Shown in pieces: positions 12,371-22,528 of a DNA stretch of 64,000 bases. The stretch lies in contig JAGMWG010000009.1 of assembly GCA_020744225.1 (NCBI GenBank), positions 1,426,001-1,490,000 on the forward strand, written 5' to 3'. Origin of the DNA: Paraphoma chrysanthemicola (taxonomy: Eukaryota; Ascomycota; Dothideomycetes; Pleosporales; Phaeosphaeriaceae). The notes under the pieces were generated by a model. It did not search any database. It was not told where the DNA came from and worked only from the letters and a program-made list of their open reading frames with translations. The stretch's first letter is position 1. Each line of letters opens with the position of its first letter. The translations under genes were made by a program, and so were the position numbers.

Positions 12371-12820
12371 GCCGATGACATCTTGATATAATGTGAGGCT
12401 GTTATAATTTCATAATATTAACAGGCGAGGCTAGAGTACGAAATCTTAGTTCCGGTTCATTATTATGTGTAGGTGTCTACGTAGAGAGTACCTATGTCAG
12501 AGTAATTCTTAGAATGATGGCGTAGTAAATTATAATACAAATGTAGTACAGGTTCCCATAGCAGAAACAATAACATAGCACAAGCAACGAATTAGTTTAA
12601 CATAATAATATTACCTTGCTATGAGCAAGTCTATATTACCCCTCTTTCTTTTCCCCAAAATATGTCCATGACGCGGAGTGTACAATTTTCACCCAGGATA
12701 AGTTGGTCATGAGAAGAAGAAACATCACTAGTGAACAACAATCCACAATCCACAATCCACAATCCAACTTCGTCAGAATCCGACAAGGTAGAAGAATCAG
12801 CATCTGAAGATCCTGAAGCC
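12371..12820. other. AT-rich intergenic with short tandem repeat
   Basis: AT-rich sequence downstream of the HET gene. A short tandem run of a 7-bp unit (CACAATC, about four copies) lies at about 12738-12765. The open frame that crosses it into the next ORF lacks an ATG. Confidence 0.5.
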
Positions 12821-13078
12821 ATGTCTTCGCACTGCCAATCGACTGCGCCGCCAACACCATCATCACCCCAACCAGCACCATGCCCTGCAGCACGGATCCT
12901 GCCGACCATCCTCGCGCCTCATCCACGCAGCCCACTCCTCGACCTCTGGCTCGGGTGTTACAATTGTGCAGTAGGGTGCGCGGAAGTGTTCAAGATACGG
13001 CAGGGCGAGTCGCTCATGTATCGGAAGTGCGGATACAGGCTAGTGTATAAAAGGAGGATGGGGAGGATATATCTCTGA
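12821..13078 (+). CDS. RPABC4/Rpb12-like zinc ribbon ORF, degenerate
   Basis: An 85-residue frame from ATG 12821. Its last 35 residues resemble RPABC4 (Rpb12, the small zinc-ribbon subunit shared by RNA polymerases I, II and III): GCAEVFKIRQGES, then YRKCGYRLVYKRRMGR. This matches the family pattern of C-G-x-E-V/I, R-C-R-E-C-G-Y/H-R and Y-K-K-R-T-K-R. The first cysteine of the second zinc pair is a tyrosine here (MYRKC instead of xCRxC). The first pair is spaced C-x3-C instead of C-x2-C, and the conserved VQFEAR-like C-terminus is missing. The N-terminal half is Pro/Ser-rich. It is probably a diverged or dying extra copy, not the functional subunit gene, which must lie elsewhere because it is essential. 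Confidence 0.5.
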   Translation: MSSHCQSTAPPTPSSPQPAPCPAARILPTILAPHPRSPLLDLWLGCYNCAVGCAEVFKIRQGESLMYRKCGYRLVYKRRMGRIYL

Positions 13079-13261
13079 AGCGCGGTGAAACAACATCACA
13101 TGTCAAGCGTAAGTTTAGGAGGAAGATCATGTATGATGAGGTGAAGATTGAAGAGTGAATTCAAATCTAGAAGAAGGTAGTGGTGGCTATGGTGTTGTAC
13201 ATGTTTGGTAAACGAACAAGAATCGAGGCAGCAAGAATGGAGTGGCTTAATGGAAGGGATG

Positions 13262-15930
13262 TTATACGAGTTTCCTCTTCCCTTCCCACGTCTCAATCGC
13301 GGTTCTGAACAATTCGCGACACGGGACTCTCGATCCTAATCTCGCACACAACAAGAACGCACCGGACAGTTTCCGATGTAGCGAGTACGTTTCTTCCGGC
13401 GGTGGCGCAAGTCGCTCCTTGACCATAACCGGGATCAAGCTGCGCACGCGATCCGTAATAGTCTGGTCTCTGAAGTCGTAGATCTCCGGTCCATCGGCTT
13501 TGAATGGCTCAGCGAGCGTGAGAACGGATTGGATGTGTGCGTCGAGCATGGCGGGGGATTCGGCGCCAGTGAGGTAGCCGAGCTCGATGGAGCGGTCGCG
13601 AATGGTGGTGTGGTCACCTTTTGAGGCGCCAACGAGGATGTTGATGTACGGTTCCACAAATTCGTCGGGGTACTCGCGGGACGCGCCAAAGTCGAGGAGC
13701 TCGATTTTGTTGGCTTTGGCGTTGTAGAGAAAGTTTGTCCAGTTGGGATCTGTCTGCATGAACTTAAATTCGACGATTTCTCGCAGACACAGCCGAAGGA
13801 TCTGTGTTCCGATCCAATCGCGTTGTTCTTGACTTAGATTTTTGGGTTTTGTGACGCCGACGCCGTGCATGAGCTCTGCGGTGAGAACCGTCGGGCCGCT
13901 GGCTTCTGCAAATACTTTCGGTACCGTAAAAGCTTCTTTGTCGTCGGCAAGGAAATCTCGAAAGCGCATCTGGCACTCTGCTTCGCGCGTATAGTCGCAC
14001 TCCCACGCAAGCTCCGTGCGTGCATTGGCGATGGTCTTGTCAAGGAAGAGGCCTCGTGGAAGCAGACGAGAAGCATTCAACAACACTGACAGATTGTTCA
14101 GATCAGAGTCGATGGAGCTGGCCACACCAGGATATTGAACCTTGACAGCAACTGCGTCGCCAGTCGACTTGAGCACCGCTTTGTGCACTTGCCCTATCGA
14201 TGCCGCTGCGATGGGAACGTCTTCGAATGATTCGAAAAGATCGCGCCAGTCGCTGCCCAGGTTCTGAATAAGCACCTTGTTGCGCTGTGAAGCTGGCATA
14301 TAATCCGCGCTGTCTTGCACTCTTTGCAGAACATCGTGAATCTGTGGTGGAAGCATCTTCATATCTTGTATGCTGATCATTTGCCCAAGCTTGAGCGCCG
14401 CACCTCGCATCTTTGACAGCTTCGCTACCAGTATTTCGATATTGCCCGGACTGAGCATAAGAGAGCCAGTGGTTGACGCAGCACTTCCAGTCACGCGTCG
14501 CAGGCTTTCGCCAACAGCACCCAGCGCCATACTTGTACCAAGTCCTGCATACTGCCACATTCGACCAAAGCGTGATGACGGAACTCTTGACTCTCGCAGC
14601 GCATACGGCGCCTTCTCAGGCTCTACAGCAGCTTCGTTACTTATCTGGGGTACGACTGTCAGCGAATCAGCATGCGTCGAGCGTGTTGTATAGTAGGACA
14701 TACCTCTGGTGCTGCAGTCTCACTAGTTTGCGCATCTTGGGCAAGCTGGGATGCGAGATCCTGCATCTCCTTCTCGGTCGTCTGAGATTGAGCTGGCTGG
14801 ACTCGCTCTACCGGTTTGAACGACTGGCTTGGTGTGTTTGGCTTGACGTCGTGACCGTGACCTGCCTGGTATTGCGGTGGAATGAATGGATTCCTCGCAG
14901 GTGGTCTGTTCCGCGAGTGGTCCATTTGTGAGTTTGGAGCCCCACCAAGCATCTTTGCTACACGAGGCGAGTGAAACAGCTCCTTGCTGATCTCCTCAGG
15001 TATGTCCTCGGCCCCGGAAGCTGTCTTCTGCGCTTGAGGCTGACCAGCTTCTGGCACTGAATAGTAGACGTCCTGGTTGAGCTGCTTGTCATCAACATGC
15101 TCGTCGCTTGCTTGTTTTGTCTCAGTGTGGCTTGGTATCTGTGCGCGGGGCTGTGAGGGCGGCGCTGGCTTCGACTCGACTGATCTGGCGTAAAATACAT
15201 CGCGATCGTGTCCAGCCTGTAGTTCTTCTACCCCGGACGGCTTCGGTGGTCGCTGTAAATCGTTCGCATGCGAAGGTATGGATTCGGCAGCTGCTGAAGA
15301 GCCGCCCCTCGGCTGTCCAGGTAGAGGTATCGTAGACTCGTCCGACTCCACTGGCTTAATCCCCTCATCCTCTTGCCGTGTTTGCTCGCTCTCCTCCGCC
15401 AAAGGCTCTTTCGGCGCTTCGGGAACTGGCCTCTCAGAGAAAGTGTCCCGGCCCTTCTCCTCCTGCTCCAAGGTCACACCAGACGTGGGAATTGTCCCAT
15501 CCGGTAACGGCCGCCTTAGAGCCTCTTCCTGCTCAATCTCTAGCTCTGCCTCGGGTGGTGGTCTGGTAGTGGTGTTCTGCTCGGACCGATCATAGTGATG
15601 ATCCTGCTCGATGCCTTCCTTCACTCCACCTGATGGTGAGTCCCTCTTGACTGTGTCCTTGCGCGGTATGTCCTCGTGGGGTGTGCCCGTCGCTTGCTGT
15701 GCGGCAGCTCTCGCATAAGACGGCGCTTCTTCGCTGAAGCGTTTCGAAAGGGCAATCGCAGCCGCTGCTGTCAGAGTGACACGATCCGTCTGGTGCTTGA
15801 CAGCCTTTGCTAGAGACGATGTCTTGTTGAATGCATCGAGCTGATTCGATCGCAGCGCGACGTGCTTCTGCGCTACCGATTTCGAGGCATTGAAGAGTTT
15901 GGCGACGTCTACGAGGCGTCTGCCTGCCAT
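13262..15930 (-). CDS. coq8: COQ8/ABC1 family atypical kinase (ubiquinone biosynthesis)
   Basis: Mitochondrial UbiB-family ATPase/kinase needed for coenzyme Q synthesis. Exon 1 is 15930-14704, a 59-nt intron runs from GTATGT to CCCCAG, and exon 2 is 14644-13262; the total is 869 residues. The catalytic half lies after about residue 410 and carries the KxGQ motif (ALKLGQMISIQD), the Ala-rich nucleotide loop (AAASIGQVHKA), VAVKVQYPGV, the E-C-D-Y-x-x-E-A segment, the catalytic loop QTDPNWTNFLYN and the LLDFGA metal site. These are the diagnostic ABC1 features. The first ~400 residues are polar, Pro/Glu/Ser-rich and probably disordered after a short basic, Ala-rich start that could target mitochondria. 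The gene is divergent to NTA1 with about 0.5 kb between. Confidence 0.93.
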
Positions 15931-16458
15931 TGCTGCTGTTCTGAAGGGCTACCGTGATAGAACAATCATGACGAAGCTTGTGGGATGATTGCACGCGATG
16001 CGGAGGATCTGGGTAAGACGATCGAAATGCATCTGTCACCGCGTCATAGCTTGCTGCAGCTAAGCTTTGAGTGCCCTGCGCATGTCAGCCAATCAGACAC
16101 GAGACAGCACTGAACCACTGCAGGTACGTCTGCGCTGCTGCATCTTCCAGACTGTAAAATCAATTAGATCTGCATATATTACGACTCGCCAGACCAGAGC
16201 AACCACTGCGAATCACGAACATAATCTCCAAGAAGACCACCTATATCGGCGCTTGCCTATCTCGACACGACTGCCCCGCATTTCCCCACCACGACCCTCG
16301 AGAGCAGTGAATGTTTGTCCAAACAATCTCAATTGGCTGGAAGAATCGTGAAACAGATCGATACACCCCGTCAATCTATAGTTACAGACATACACGCACT
16401 ATCGAGCAGCATATTCCCTCTAGGTAGTTCATCTTGAACACCACCCCCACCCATCCCC
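15931..16458. other. Divergent promoter region (COQ8 / NTA1)
   Basis: About 530 bp separates two divergently transcribed genes. It must hold both promoters. I see no separate gene. Confidence 0.5.
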
Positions 16459-17400
16459 ATGGCGATACCCAGCGAAGACACCCACAAGATGAAAATCGCC
16501 TGTCTCCAATTCGCCCCGGAAGTCGGCGCCGTACAAGCCAACATCCAGCGCGCCGATCAAATCCTGCAAAACACACGCATCCCCAGCGATCTCGACTGGC
16601 TCGTACTCCCCGAGCTCGCATTCTCAGGCTACAACTTCCACTCGCTCGAGGAAATCACGCCATATCTGGAACCCACGACCGCAGGAATCAGCACGCAATG
16701 GGCCATCCAGGTCGCACAGCATTATACATGTCACGTCACGATCGGATATCCTGAAGTCACGACCCCAACGCCCACGAGACCAAGCACGCAGTACAACTCT
16801 ACCGTAACAATATCACCCACCGGACAAGTCCTCCACAACTACCGCAAATCCTTCTTATACTACACAGACGAAACATGGGCCTCCGAAGGCCCGGGCGAAA
16901 ACACACACATCCTCTCCAACGCAACATCACCTGACCAGCCCTTCTACTCCGGCACTCTGGGCGCTCTCGGCGACGTCACGATGGGGATATGCATGGACAT
17001 CAACCCGTACCGCTTCACTGCGCCGTGGGAATCGTATGAATTCGCGCGCACGGCATTGACGCATAAATCCCCGATTCTGTGTATAAGCATGGCGTGGCTG
17101 TGTCACCTTACGCCCGAAGAACTGATGCGCGACCCCACGCAGCCGGATATCGCGACGGTGGCGTACTGGGTCGAGAGGTTCCAGCCGATTGTGGACAGTA
17201 AGAGCGAGAAGCCCGTGTATGTGGTCCTGGCGAATCGGTGTGGGATGGAGAAGGGTGTGTGTTTTGCGGGGAGTAGTACGGTGATTAAGATCCAGGCGGG
17301 CGTGGTGAGTCTGTTTGAGACGTGTGGGAAGAGCGAGGAGAAGTGTCTTGTGGTGGATTTAGCGGAGAGGCCAAAGTTTCAGGTCAGGAGTGGACGGTGA
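16459..17400 (+). CDS. nta1: Protein N-terminal amidase (nitrilase superfamily)
   Basis: Deamidates N-terminal Asn/Gln to Asp/Glu, feeding proteins into the Arg/N-degron pathway. Single exon, 313 residues, close to the usual size of fungal Nta1-like proteins. All three catalytic residues of carbon-nitrogen hydrolases are visible: Glu in VLPELAFSGYNF, Lys in NYRKSFLYYTDETWASEG and Cys in GICMDINPYRF. The MDxNPYRF context and the FLYYTDE segment are characteristic of the Nta1 branch. The start at 16459 is followed by MKIACLQFAPEVG (ATG at 16489), the canonical N-terminal strand, so the second ATG is an alternative start. No targeting peptide is apparent. Confidence 0.9.
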   Translation: MAIPSEDTHKMKIACLQFAPEVGAVQANIQRADQILQNTRIPSDLDWLVLPELAFSGYNFHSLEEITPYLEPTTAGISTQWAIQVAQHYTCHVTIGYPEVTTPTPTRPSTQYNSTVTISPTGQVLHNYRKSFLYYTDETWASEGPGENTHILSNATSPDQPFYSGTLGALGDVTMGICMDINPYRFTAPWESYEFARTALTHKSPILCISMAWLCHLTPEELMRDPTQPDIATVAYWVERFQPIVDSKSEKPVYVVLANRCGMEKGVCFAGSSTVIKIQAGVVSLFETCGKSEEKCLVVDLAERPKFQVRSGR

Positions 17401-17989
17401 GAGGGGAGGAAGAGCGTTGAGAAGGCAAGGTTTTTTTTGTGGCGGGGATGAGGAGGGAGGGAGCAAAGACGCGGGGGATGGTCTGCGGTTGAATATGAGC
17501 CAGCAACTCTTGGAAGTAGCGACTTCGGCCAGATTGGTAGATAGACGTGGTGGCTAGCACTGCTTGTGGCTGGCTGTGTCCAGAGAGCTTATGCGTAGAA
17601 AGCGAGAGTCGCGTCGTTACACCTGACGAATGGCATGATGGCCGCCAATACCACAGCGCAATTAGACACCTAAGATCACTCCACATCACAATCCAATGTC
17701 AATATTCATTTGTGTGACTTAGCAAGTTCATTGTATGACTGCCTAGTCTATTCCCTCATGTCATGATTCCCGAAATCATTTTTCAGACCCAATGCGCCAG
17801 AGTGAGAGTGTCCGGTGAAGTAACATGCCCACCAATCCACTCCATGCGTCCCTCACACGAGGGTAAAGCTCGCTCCAGTGACTGCCACCATATCGCACAT
17901 GATTCCCGTCGTTGCTCGTTCGTCGGTGTTTGCCGTGAAGAAGGGTGTGATGAAAGCGGGAATCGGAAAAGGGTGTGCGGGCGAGTCGT
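17401..17989. other. Intergenic between convergent genes
   Basis: 3' ends of NTA1 (plus) and eL39 (minus) face each other here. I see no gene. Confidence 0.5.
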
Positions 17990-18305
17990 CTAGATACCGA
18001 GACGGGTCTTGCGCCAATGTCGTCGCTTGGCGTTGTACCTGGTTTTCTGTCAGTCTCTGTGCGTGGCATGTGCATCTGGGACTTCTGCGAGTCGAGCAGC
18101 CGTGTTTGACGGGCGCGAAAGCGATGGGGAGTCGTACCTGATGGTGTTGCCGGTCCTCAGGCGGATCCACTGAGGGATGGGGCGGTTCTGCTTCTGCGCG
18201 CGGGCAAGCTTCTGCTTGGTGCGGAATGACTTGTGGCTCTGCGAATTGTCAGATCGGGTCCAGAGTATCGACTGCGAGTGCAGTAGGGCGAATGCGTACC
18301 GGCAT
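17990..18305 (-). CDS. rpl39: 60S ribosomal protein eL39
   Basis: Small basic protein of the large ribosomal subunit exit tunnel. Three coding exons: 18305-18300 (only ATGCCG), 18238-18138 and 18038-17990. The two introns are 61 and 99 nt, with GTACGC...GCAG and GTACGA...CCAG ends. The product has exactly 51 residues, the universal eL39 length, and reads through SHKSFRTKQKLARAQKQNR, PIPQWIRLRTGNTIR and YNAKRRHWRKTRLGI. Identity to the family is nearly complete, so the assignment is secure although no single frame exceeds 35 codons. Multiple introns at the 5' end are usual for fungal ribosomal protein genes. Confidence 0.97.
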
Positions 18306-18790
18306 CGTGACTGCTTGACGGCGGTGTCGGATGTCGAAGGTGTTGTCGTTGGGGTCGGAAGCAATATTCGTGGAAGCGACAAGTGTGCGGTGCTGGCCCA
18401 AGCGTTCGGCTAGTCCGCTTTTGCGCGCTAGCGTGAACGGGAAGCGCATGCCATCCTCGTCCAGAACAGGCAGATGTCGGAAAGGGTCAGATTGCGATTG
18501 TGGAACACCAATGCAGTCTCAATCTCTTCGCATTCGTGGCATGCGGGACGATGTTGCCGGCTACTCGCATCTATCGCTCTAGCACAAGCCTGTCGCTCAT
18601 CCGCTGTTCAGTCAATCCGCTTCCGCCCTCGCCACTGCCGTCCCCACGACGCGTGCACGTCCAGGCACGCGAAGATGTTCCAATCACGAGACCCACCAGC
18701 GGACGAGCTAGGTCTCTTACTGTGCCTGACTTCTCGTATGTTTGCAACTTGATATCTATGCTTGGGAACACGTGCTGATGACTAAGGGCG
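18306..18790. other. Divergent promoter region (eL39 / BTB)
   Basis: About 0.5 kb between divergent genes. It should include the ribosomal protein promoter and 5' UTR. I see no separate gene. Confidence 0.45.
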
Positions 18791-19756
18791 ATGAACTTTG
18801 ATATGGTCACTGTCCGCGTAGGGGAGAACTCAGTTGACTTCGCAGTACACAAAGATGTCCTGTTCTCGGTTTCTCGTTACTTTCGTAGGGCTTGGGATCG
18901 TTCCTTCCTTGGACTCAGGGAACGAATTATCACATTACGTGATGTCAGTGAGGGAACGTTCCGGACATTCCTTGCGTGGTGCTACGCGCAGAGCCTTCCT
19001 GGAACCACTCACGGAGATGTTCTTGTGCCGATAGATCCGTATGAGATGGGAGGTCCAGGTGCTTCAGGAAGGTCTTCTATCGTCAAGAGAGGCGCCGCTA
19101 AGCGTGTCTTCGACGAATACGTTTCTGGACGATCTCCCTATCTTCGGAAGATGTCTGCAGATGAAGTTGACAGACGGTTCGACAACAATCCTTCCTGGCA
19201 TGCAACCTACCAGGAGGTCGTTAAGTCTCTCATTCGACTGTACATATTCGCCAACAAGTACTCTATTGACCAGCTCCGGGACGATGTCATGTCTACATAC
19301 ATGGGCTACTGTATCACATACGGCCTGTATCCTGATCCGGATGACGCCGATGCGATCCATCTCGCATACGCAAACCTCCCAGTGTCCGCTACGCTGTCTC
19401 GCTTCTTCGTCTTATCAACTATCTACTTCTGGTCTCCGGCCAAGCATACTATTGAGTCTGGCAAGCTGAATGGTCTACACAAACGATTTATACTGGATGT
19501 GATGGTTGCGCAAGCTCAGAGAGGCCAACCACCGAACAAGAACGAGACCAAGACGAACAAGACTGTGCCGCAGCTGGCGAGGCACGGACTGAAGAACTCA
19601 TGCGTTTTCCACGAGCATTTGAATGTCACTGAAGCGGAGTGTCGGTGCCGTCTAGCCAACTCCAAATTCGTGTTCGATGCTTTGCTGAATGGTTGTGTGA
19701 AGGAGGCGGAGAAGATCGTATCGACGGGATCAAGGCAACGACTTCGCCTCGGCTGA
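18791..19756 (+). CDS. BTB/POZ-domain protein
   Basis: Single exon, 321 residues. The N-terminal BTB fold is visible: MVTVRVG, then VDFAVHKDVLFSVSRYFRRAW, then ITLRDVSEGTFRTFLAWCYA. BTB domains dimerise and often bind Cullin-3, but no substrate-binding domain (MATH, Kelch) is attached. The central helical part includes SLIRLYIFANKYSIDQLRDD, a common follow-on segment in fungal BTB proteins. Near the C-terminus is NSCVFHEHL then EAEC, a C-x2-H-x-H-x7-C pattern that could bind metal and is shared with the neighbour at 20264. It is the intact member of a diverged tandem pair. Confidence 0.85.
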   Translation: MNFDMVTVRVGENSVDFAVHKDVLFSVSRYFRRAWDRSFLGLRERIITLRDVSEGTFRTFLAWCYAQSLPGTTHGDVLVPIDPYEMGGPGASGRSSIVKRGAAKRVFDEYVSGRSPYLRKMSADEVDRRFDNNPSWHATYQEVVKSLIRLYIFANKYSIDQLRDDVMSTYMGYCITYGLYPDPDDADAIHLAYANLPVSATLSRFFVLSTIYFWSPAKHTIESGKLNGLHKRFILDVMVAQAQRGQPPNKNETKTNKTVPQLARHGLKNSCVFHEHLNVTEAECRCRLANSKFVFDALLNGCVKEAEKIVSTGSRQRLRLG

Positions 19757-20263
19757 GTTCCATCCATTACGCGGGAAAGGCCCAAGCCTTCGATCGTGAA
19801 AGCTCACTGCTTCAGCACAAACATCACGACCAAACAGCACTCACTCTAGTTACAGGTTGAGCGGGCCATTGGTGCTCGCTAACACCCAGCTTAAGAACGA
19901 AGTCGCCAACATGATTGTACACTACCGAGCCGGACCCGTGTTGCGGCCTCTCCACCTACACTCATAGAGATCGACTCCAGGTTCATTTCAACTCCACTCA
20001 CAATAATATCGGTCAATTCCACTCAAAACTCTACAGACATACTCTAGATTCATTCAACTCCGCTCACGGTCATATCGGTCAACGCCAGATATTTCGACCC
20101 TGCTTACAGTTACACGGATCAACTCGAATTTCATTTTATCCTCATCAAGGTTCTCAACCGAGATGGCAACCGAATTGAGCAGCGAGATGAGCTTCCTGTA
20201 AGCCGACAGCCGAAAAGAAAACGCTTGATGGGTACTTGTATATACTAGCGCGGTTAAAGCACC
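19757..20263. other. Spacer between the tandem BTB genes
   Basis: Contains the diverged direct repeats described separately. I see no gene. Confidence 0.5.
19979..20086 (+). repeat. Diverged direct repeats, ~41 bp units
   Basis: Two copies of a ~41-bp unit (19979-20020 and 20046-20086) share TTCA-x-TCAACTCC, CTCAC and ATATCGGTCAA. A weaker third copy of the second half lies at about 20100-20120. The copies differ at several bases and by one indel, so the duplication is old. Function unknown. Confidence 0.6.
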
Positions 20264-21277
20264 ATGGCCTGCGACATCGTTACTATCCGCGTGGGAAAGC
20301 CAGAGGTCTCTGAAGACTTTCCAGTCTATCACGATCTTCTCAATGCTATTTCGGCATATTTTCGAGGTGCTGTCACGGCGACTTCAAGGAGGCGACGGAG
20401 GGTGTCCTCATGTTGACAGACGTTTTCGAACAAACCTTCAGAGTCTTCCTACATTGGGCACACGCGCAAATGTTCTCATCTGGATCTGGTGCGCTCATCC
20501 CCGATCCTTCAATATTGTCTCCGCTTCCATCAGCAGGTAAGAGGGGTCTTTGATGCCTACTTCAAGGCACCAGGAAACAAAATATAAACTAACATATTCC
20601 TAGAGATACTTCACCCAGAGAAGCCATCTCTTGTTAAGCGTATATCTCCGAACAAGGCATTCGATGAGCAAGATTATCAGAGTCAACTAGAGACCGAGTC
20701 ACAACGGTACACGCTGTACTACCTCGACAAAGCCTGGATTCGACATTATCGATGCAGCCTCGTTGCGTATCTTAACCTCTACATCTTTGCAGACAAGTAC
20801 TCTGTGCATCCACTCTGTGATGACATTATGACTGCAATGCTCGGACAAGCACATGAGTGGATGTGGATTCCCGAGCCAGATGAGCATCTTCTCCTCTTGG
20901 CGTGCGGTAATTTACCCGAGTCCGCGAAGTTCCTACGCCTTCTGGCTCTATGTGCTGCCAATTGCTGCATTTCAGATCAGACGGGAGATTGTCGAGAGAA
21001 GTTGTCGTTACTTAGGGCTTGGGACCCAGACTTTGCTTTCGAAATTGCTATGGCTTCCGCCGAGACCGTAAAATTCGAGAACAGTCCTGGCGAGAAACCT
21101 CTGATTGGATTTCATGGCAAGGACTCGCATAACTCATGTTTCCTCCATGAACACCTAGAGCATGACAAGGATGCGTGCCGCAAGCGTATCAAGGACAAAG
21201 CCCACGTGTTCGCCAAGCTTATCGAGGCATGTGCGAAGGACGGAATACCTATGGCCTCAGAGCATATGGACACTTGA
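20264..21277 (+). pseudogene. BTB/POZ-domain gene with apparent frameshift
   Basis: Diverged tandem copy of the BTB gene at 18791. Exon 1 is 20264-20536, followed by an intron with CTAAC...CCTAG, and exon 2 is 20604-21277. The frame opens with MACDIVTIRVGKPEV and AYFRGA, then must shift by one base near 20368-20372 to continue as CHGDFKEATEGVLMLTDVF. The unshifted frame stops about 45 nt downstream. The phase of the downstream intron also requires one extra base, so the frame break is internally consistent. No GT-AG intron can bridge it. After the intron the copy keeps YLNLYIFADKYSVHPLCDD and NSCFLHEHL (C-x2-H-x-H-x7-C). It may be a recent pseudogene or a sequencing error. The 157-residue tail could still be translated separately. 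Confidence 0.7.
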
Positions 21278-22528
21278 CAAGGCCACCATGAAAAAACGCT
21301 TATGTTCGTCCGTCACACTGAGAACTCTTCGACTGCCTTTTGGAGATCTATGGACAGGCCTGCATGGAATACAGCTACAGATTATGCAGGGCCCTAGCAT
21401 AGTGACCATCCAGGATTGAATATCGCCATTGAGCTCAGGACATCTTGAGCAAGTCGATGGATGATGTCCTCCTAATGATACGACTTGGGAATGGTCATCT
21501 TCTCGATATCCACGATAGTCTCGTTTCTAACATGACTAGATCTTGTATGTAATAACCTCGTTTGGATCTACACTGCCTACCTGTCGCTGGATGGAATATA
21601 TGCGGTACAGAGCAATGACAATCTCAACTCAAAGAAATATAACAGCTTTAATATATCGTCTTCCAGTGTGCACCAATGCCGTGACTTACCTCCTCTCCTG
21701 TTATGTAGCCTGGTATTCTAGTGGAGCTGTGACTGAGCGAAGTCGAAAACAAAAAGGACAATTGATGTTCGGGGTATCCATTTCTGAGCTTGAGCGTCTA
21801 ACTAATCAAGGGTCTCCAACTTTGAGGAGTTTACATAACTACTGGAGGCGGCTGAGTGGGGCTCTGCTCGCATAAGTTGCGCTGCACGAGCGGACGCAGG
21901 CGCTGCATGCGATGTCGCCTTCTGTCAAGGTCTGTTCCATGGTGCGAAACACCGGTCTGCATGCAGGAGCATGCAGATCTACCGCAGCACAGGTCGAGGT
22001 GACCACGATGTTACATGCGTCTAGAGAATATTCGGTAAGATCCGGGACATGACATGATATGTGCAGCAAATACAATTCGCTTGCGGAACTTGATACACTT
22101 AAGATGAACGTGCGCCCAACGATTGTTTCGAGGTTGGGGGTCTTGCGAAAATTCACCCCACATGTGCTAGCGCTGAGCTCTGACCACCGCTTATTTGGCC
22201 GGCGGCAAGGATTTGGGGCCGCGGTCTCAATCTTGTCGATCACGTCCGAGGAAAAGACGTCTCCGTCTGGGCGCAAACAGTCGAATCTGTCCTAGTCTCG
22301 TGCAACCTTCTCTTCAAATATGTCAAGTTTGATCAATTCATAGCACGCGCAGCTTTCTACGCGCTTCCATCCCAAGTGTGTTGAGATTGCCGGCTTTGCA
22401 CGTCAGTGGCGCGTTCAACTATCGCAGCGGCAGAATCCGCGATATCTGCGCAAAAGCAAGCTCACGTCGCACAGCAGTTCAACACCTATCAAGACGCGTA
22501 GAACTATCTCACAAACCATCTTGCAGCC
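21278..22528. other. Intergenic
   Basis: About 1.25 kb without a supported gene. Short frames at 21543-21875, 21839-22276 and 22059-22295 lack features and partly overlap on opposite strands. The right end is promoter for the CDF transporter. Confidence 0.5.

Noticed and set aside
12731..12820. N-terminal extension of the RPABC4-like ORF across the tandem repeat
   Set aside because: It starts with GTG in a simple repeat; the first ATG is at 12821.
20360..20380. An intron to explain the BTB frame break
   Set aside because: No GT-AG pair of realistic length; family spacing shows no missing or extra residues.
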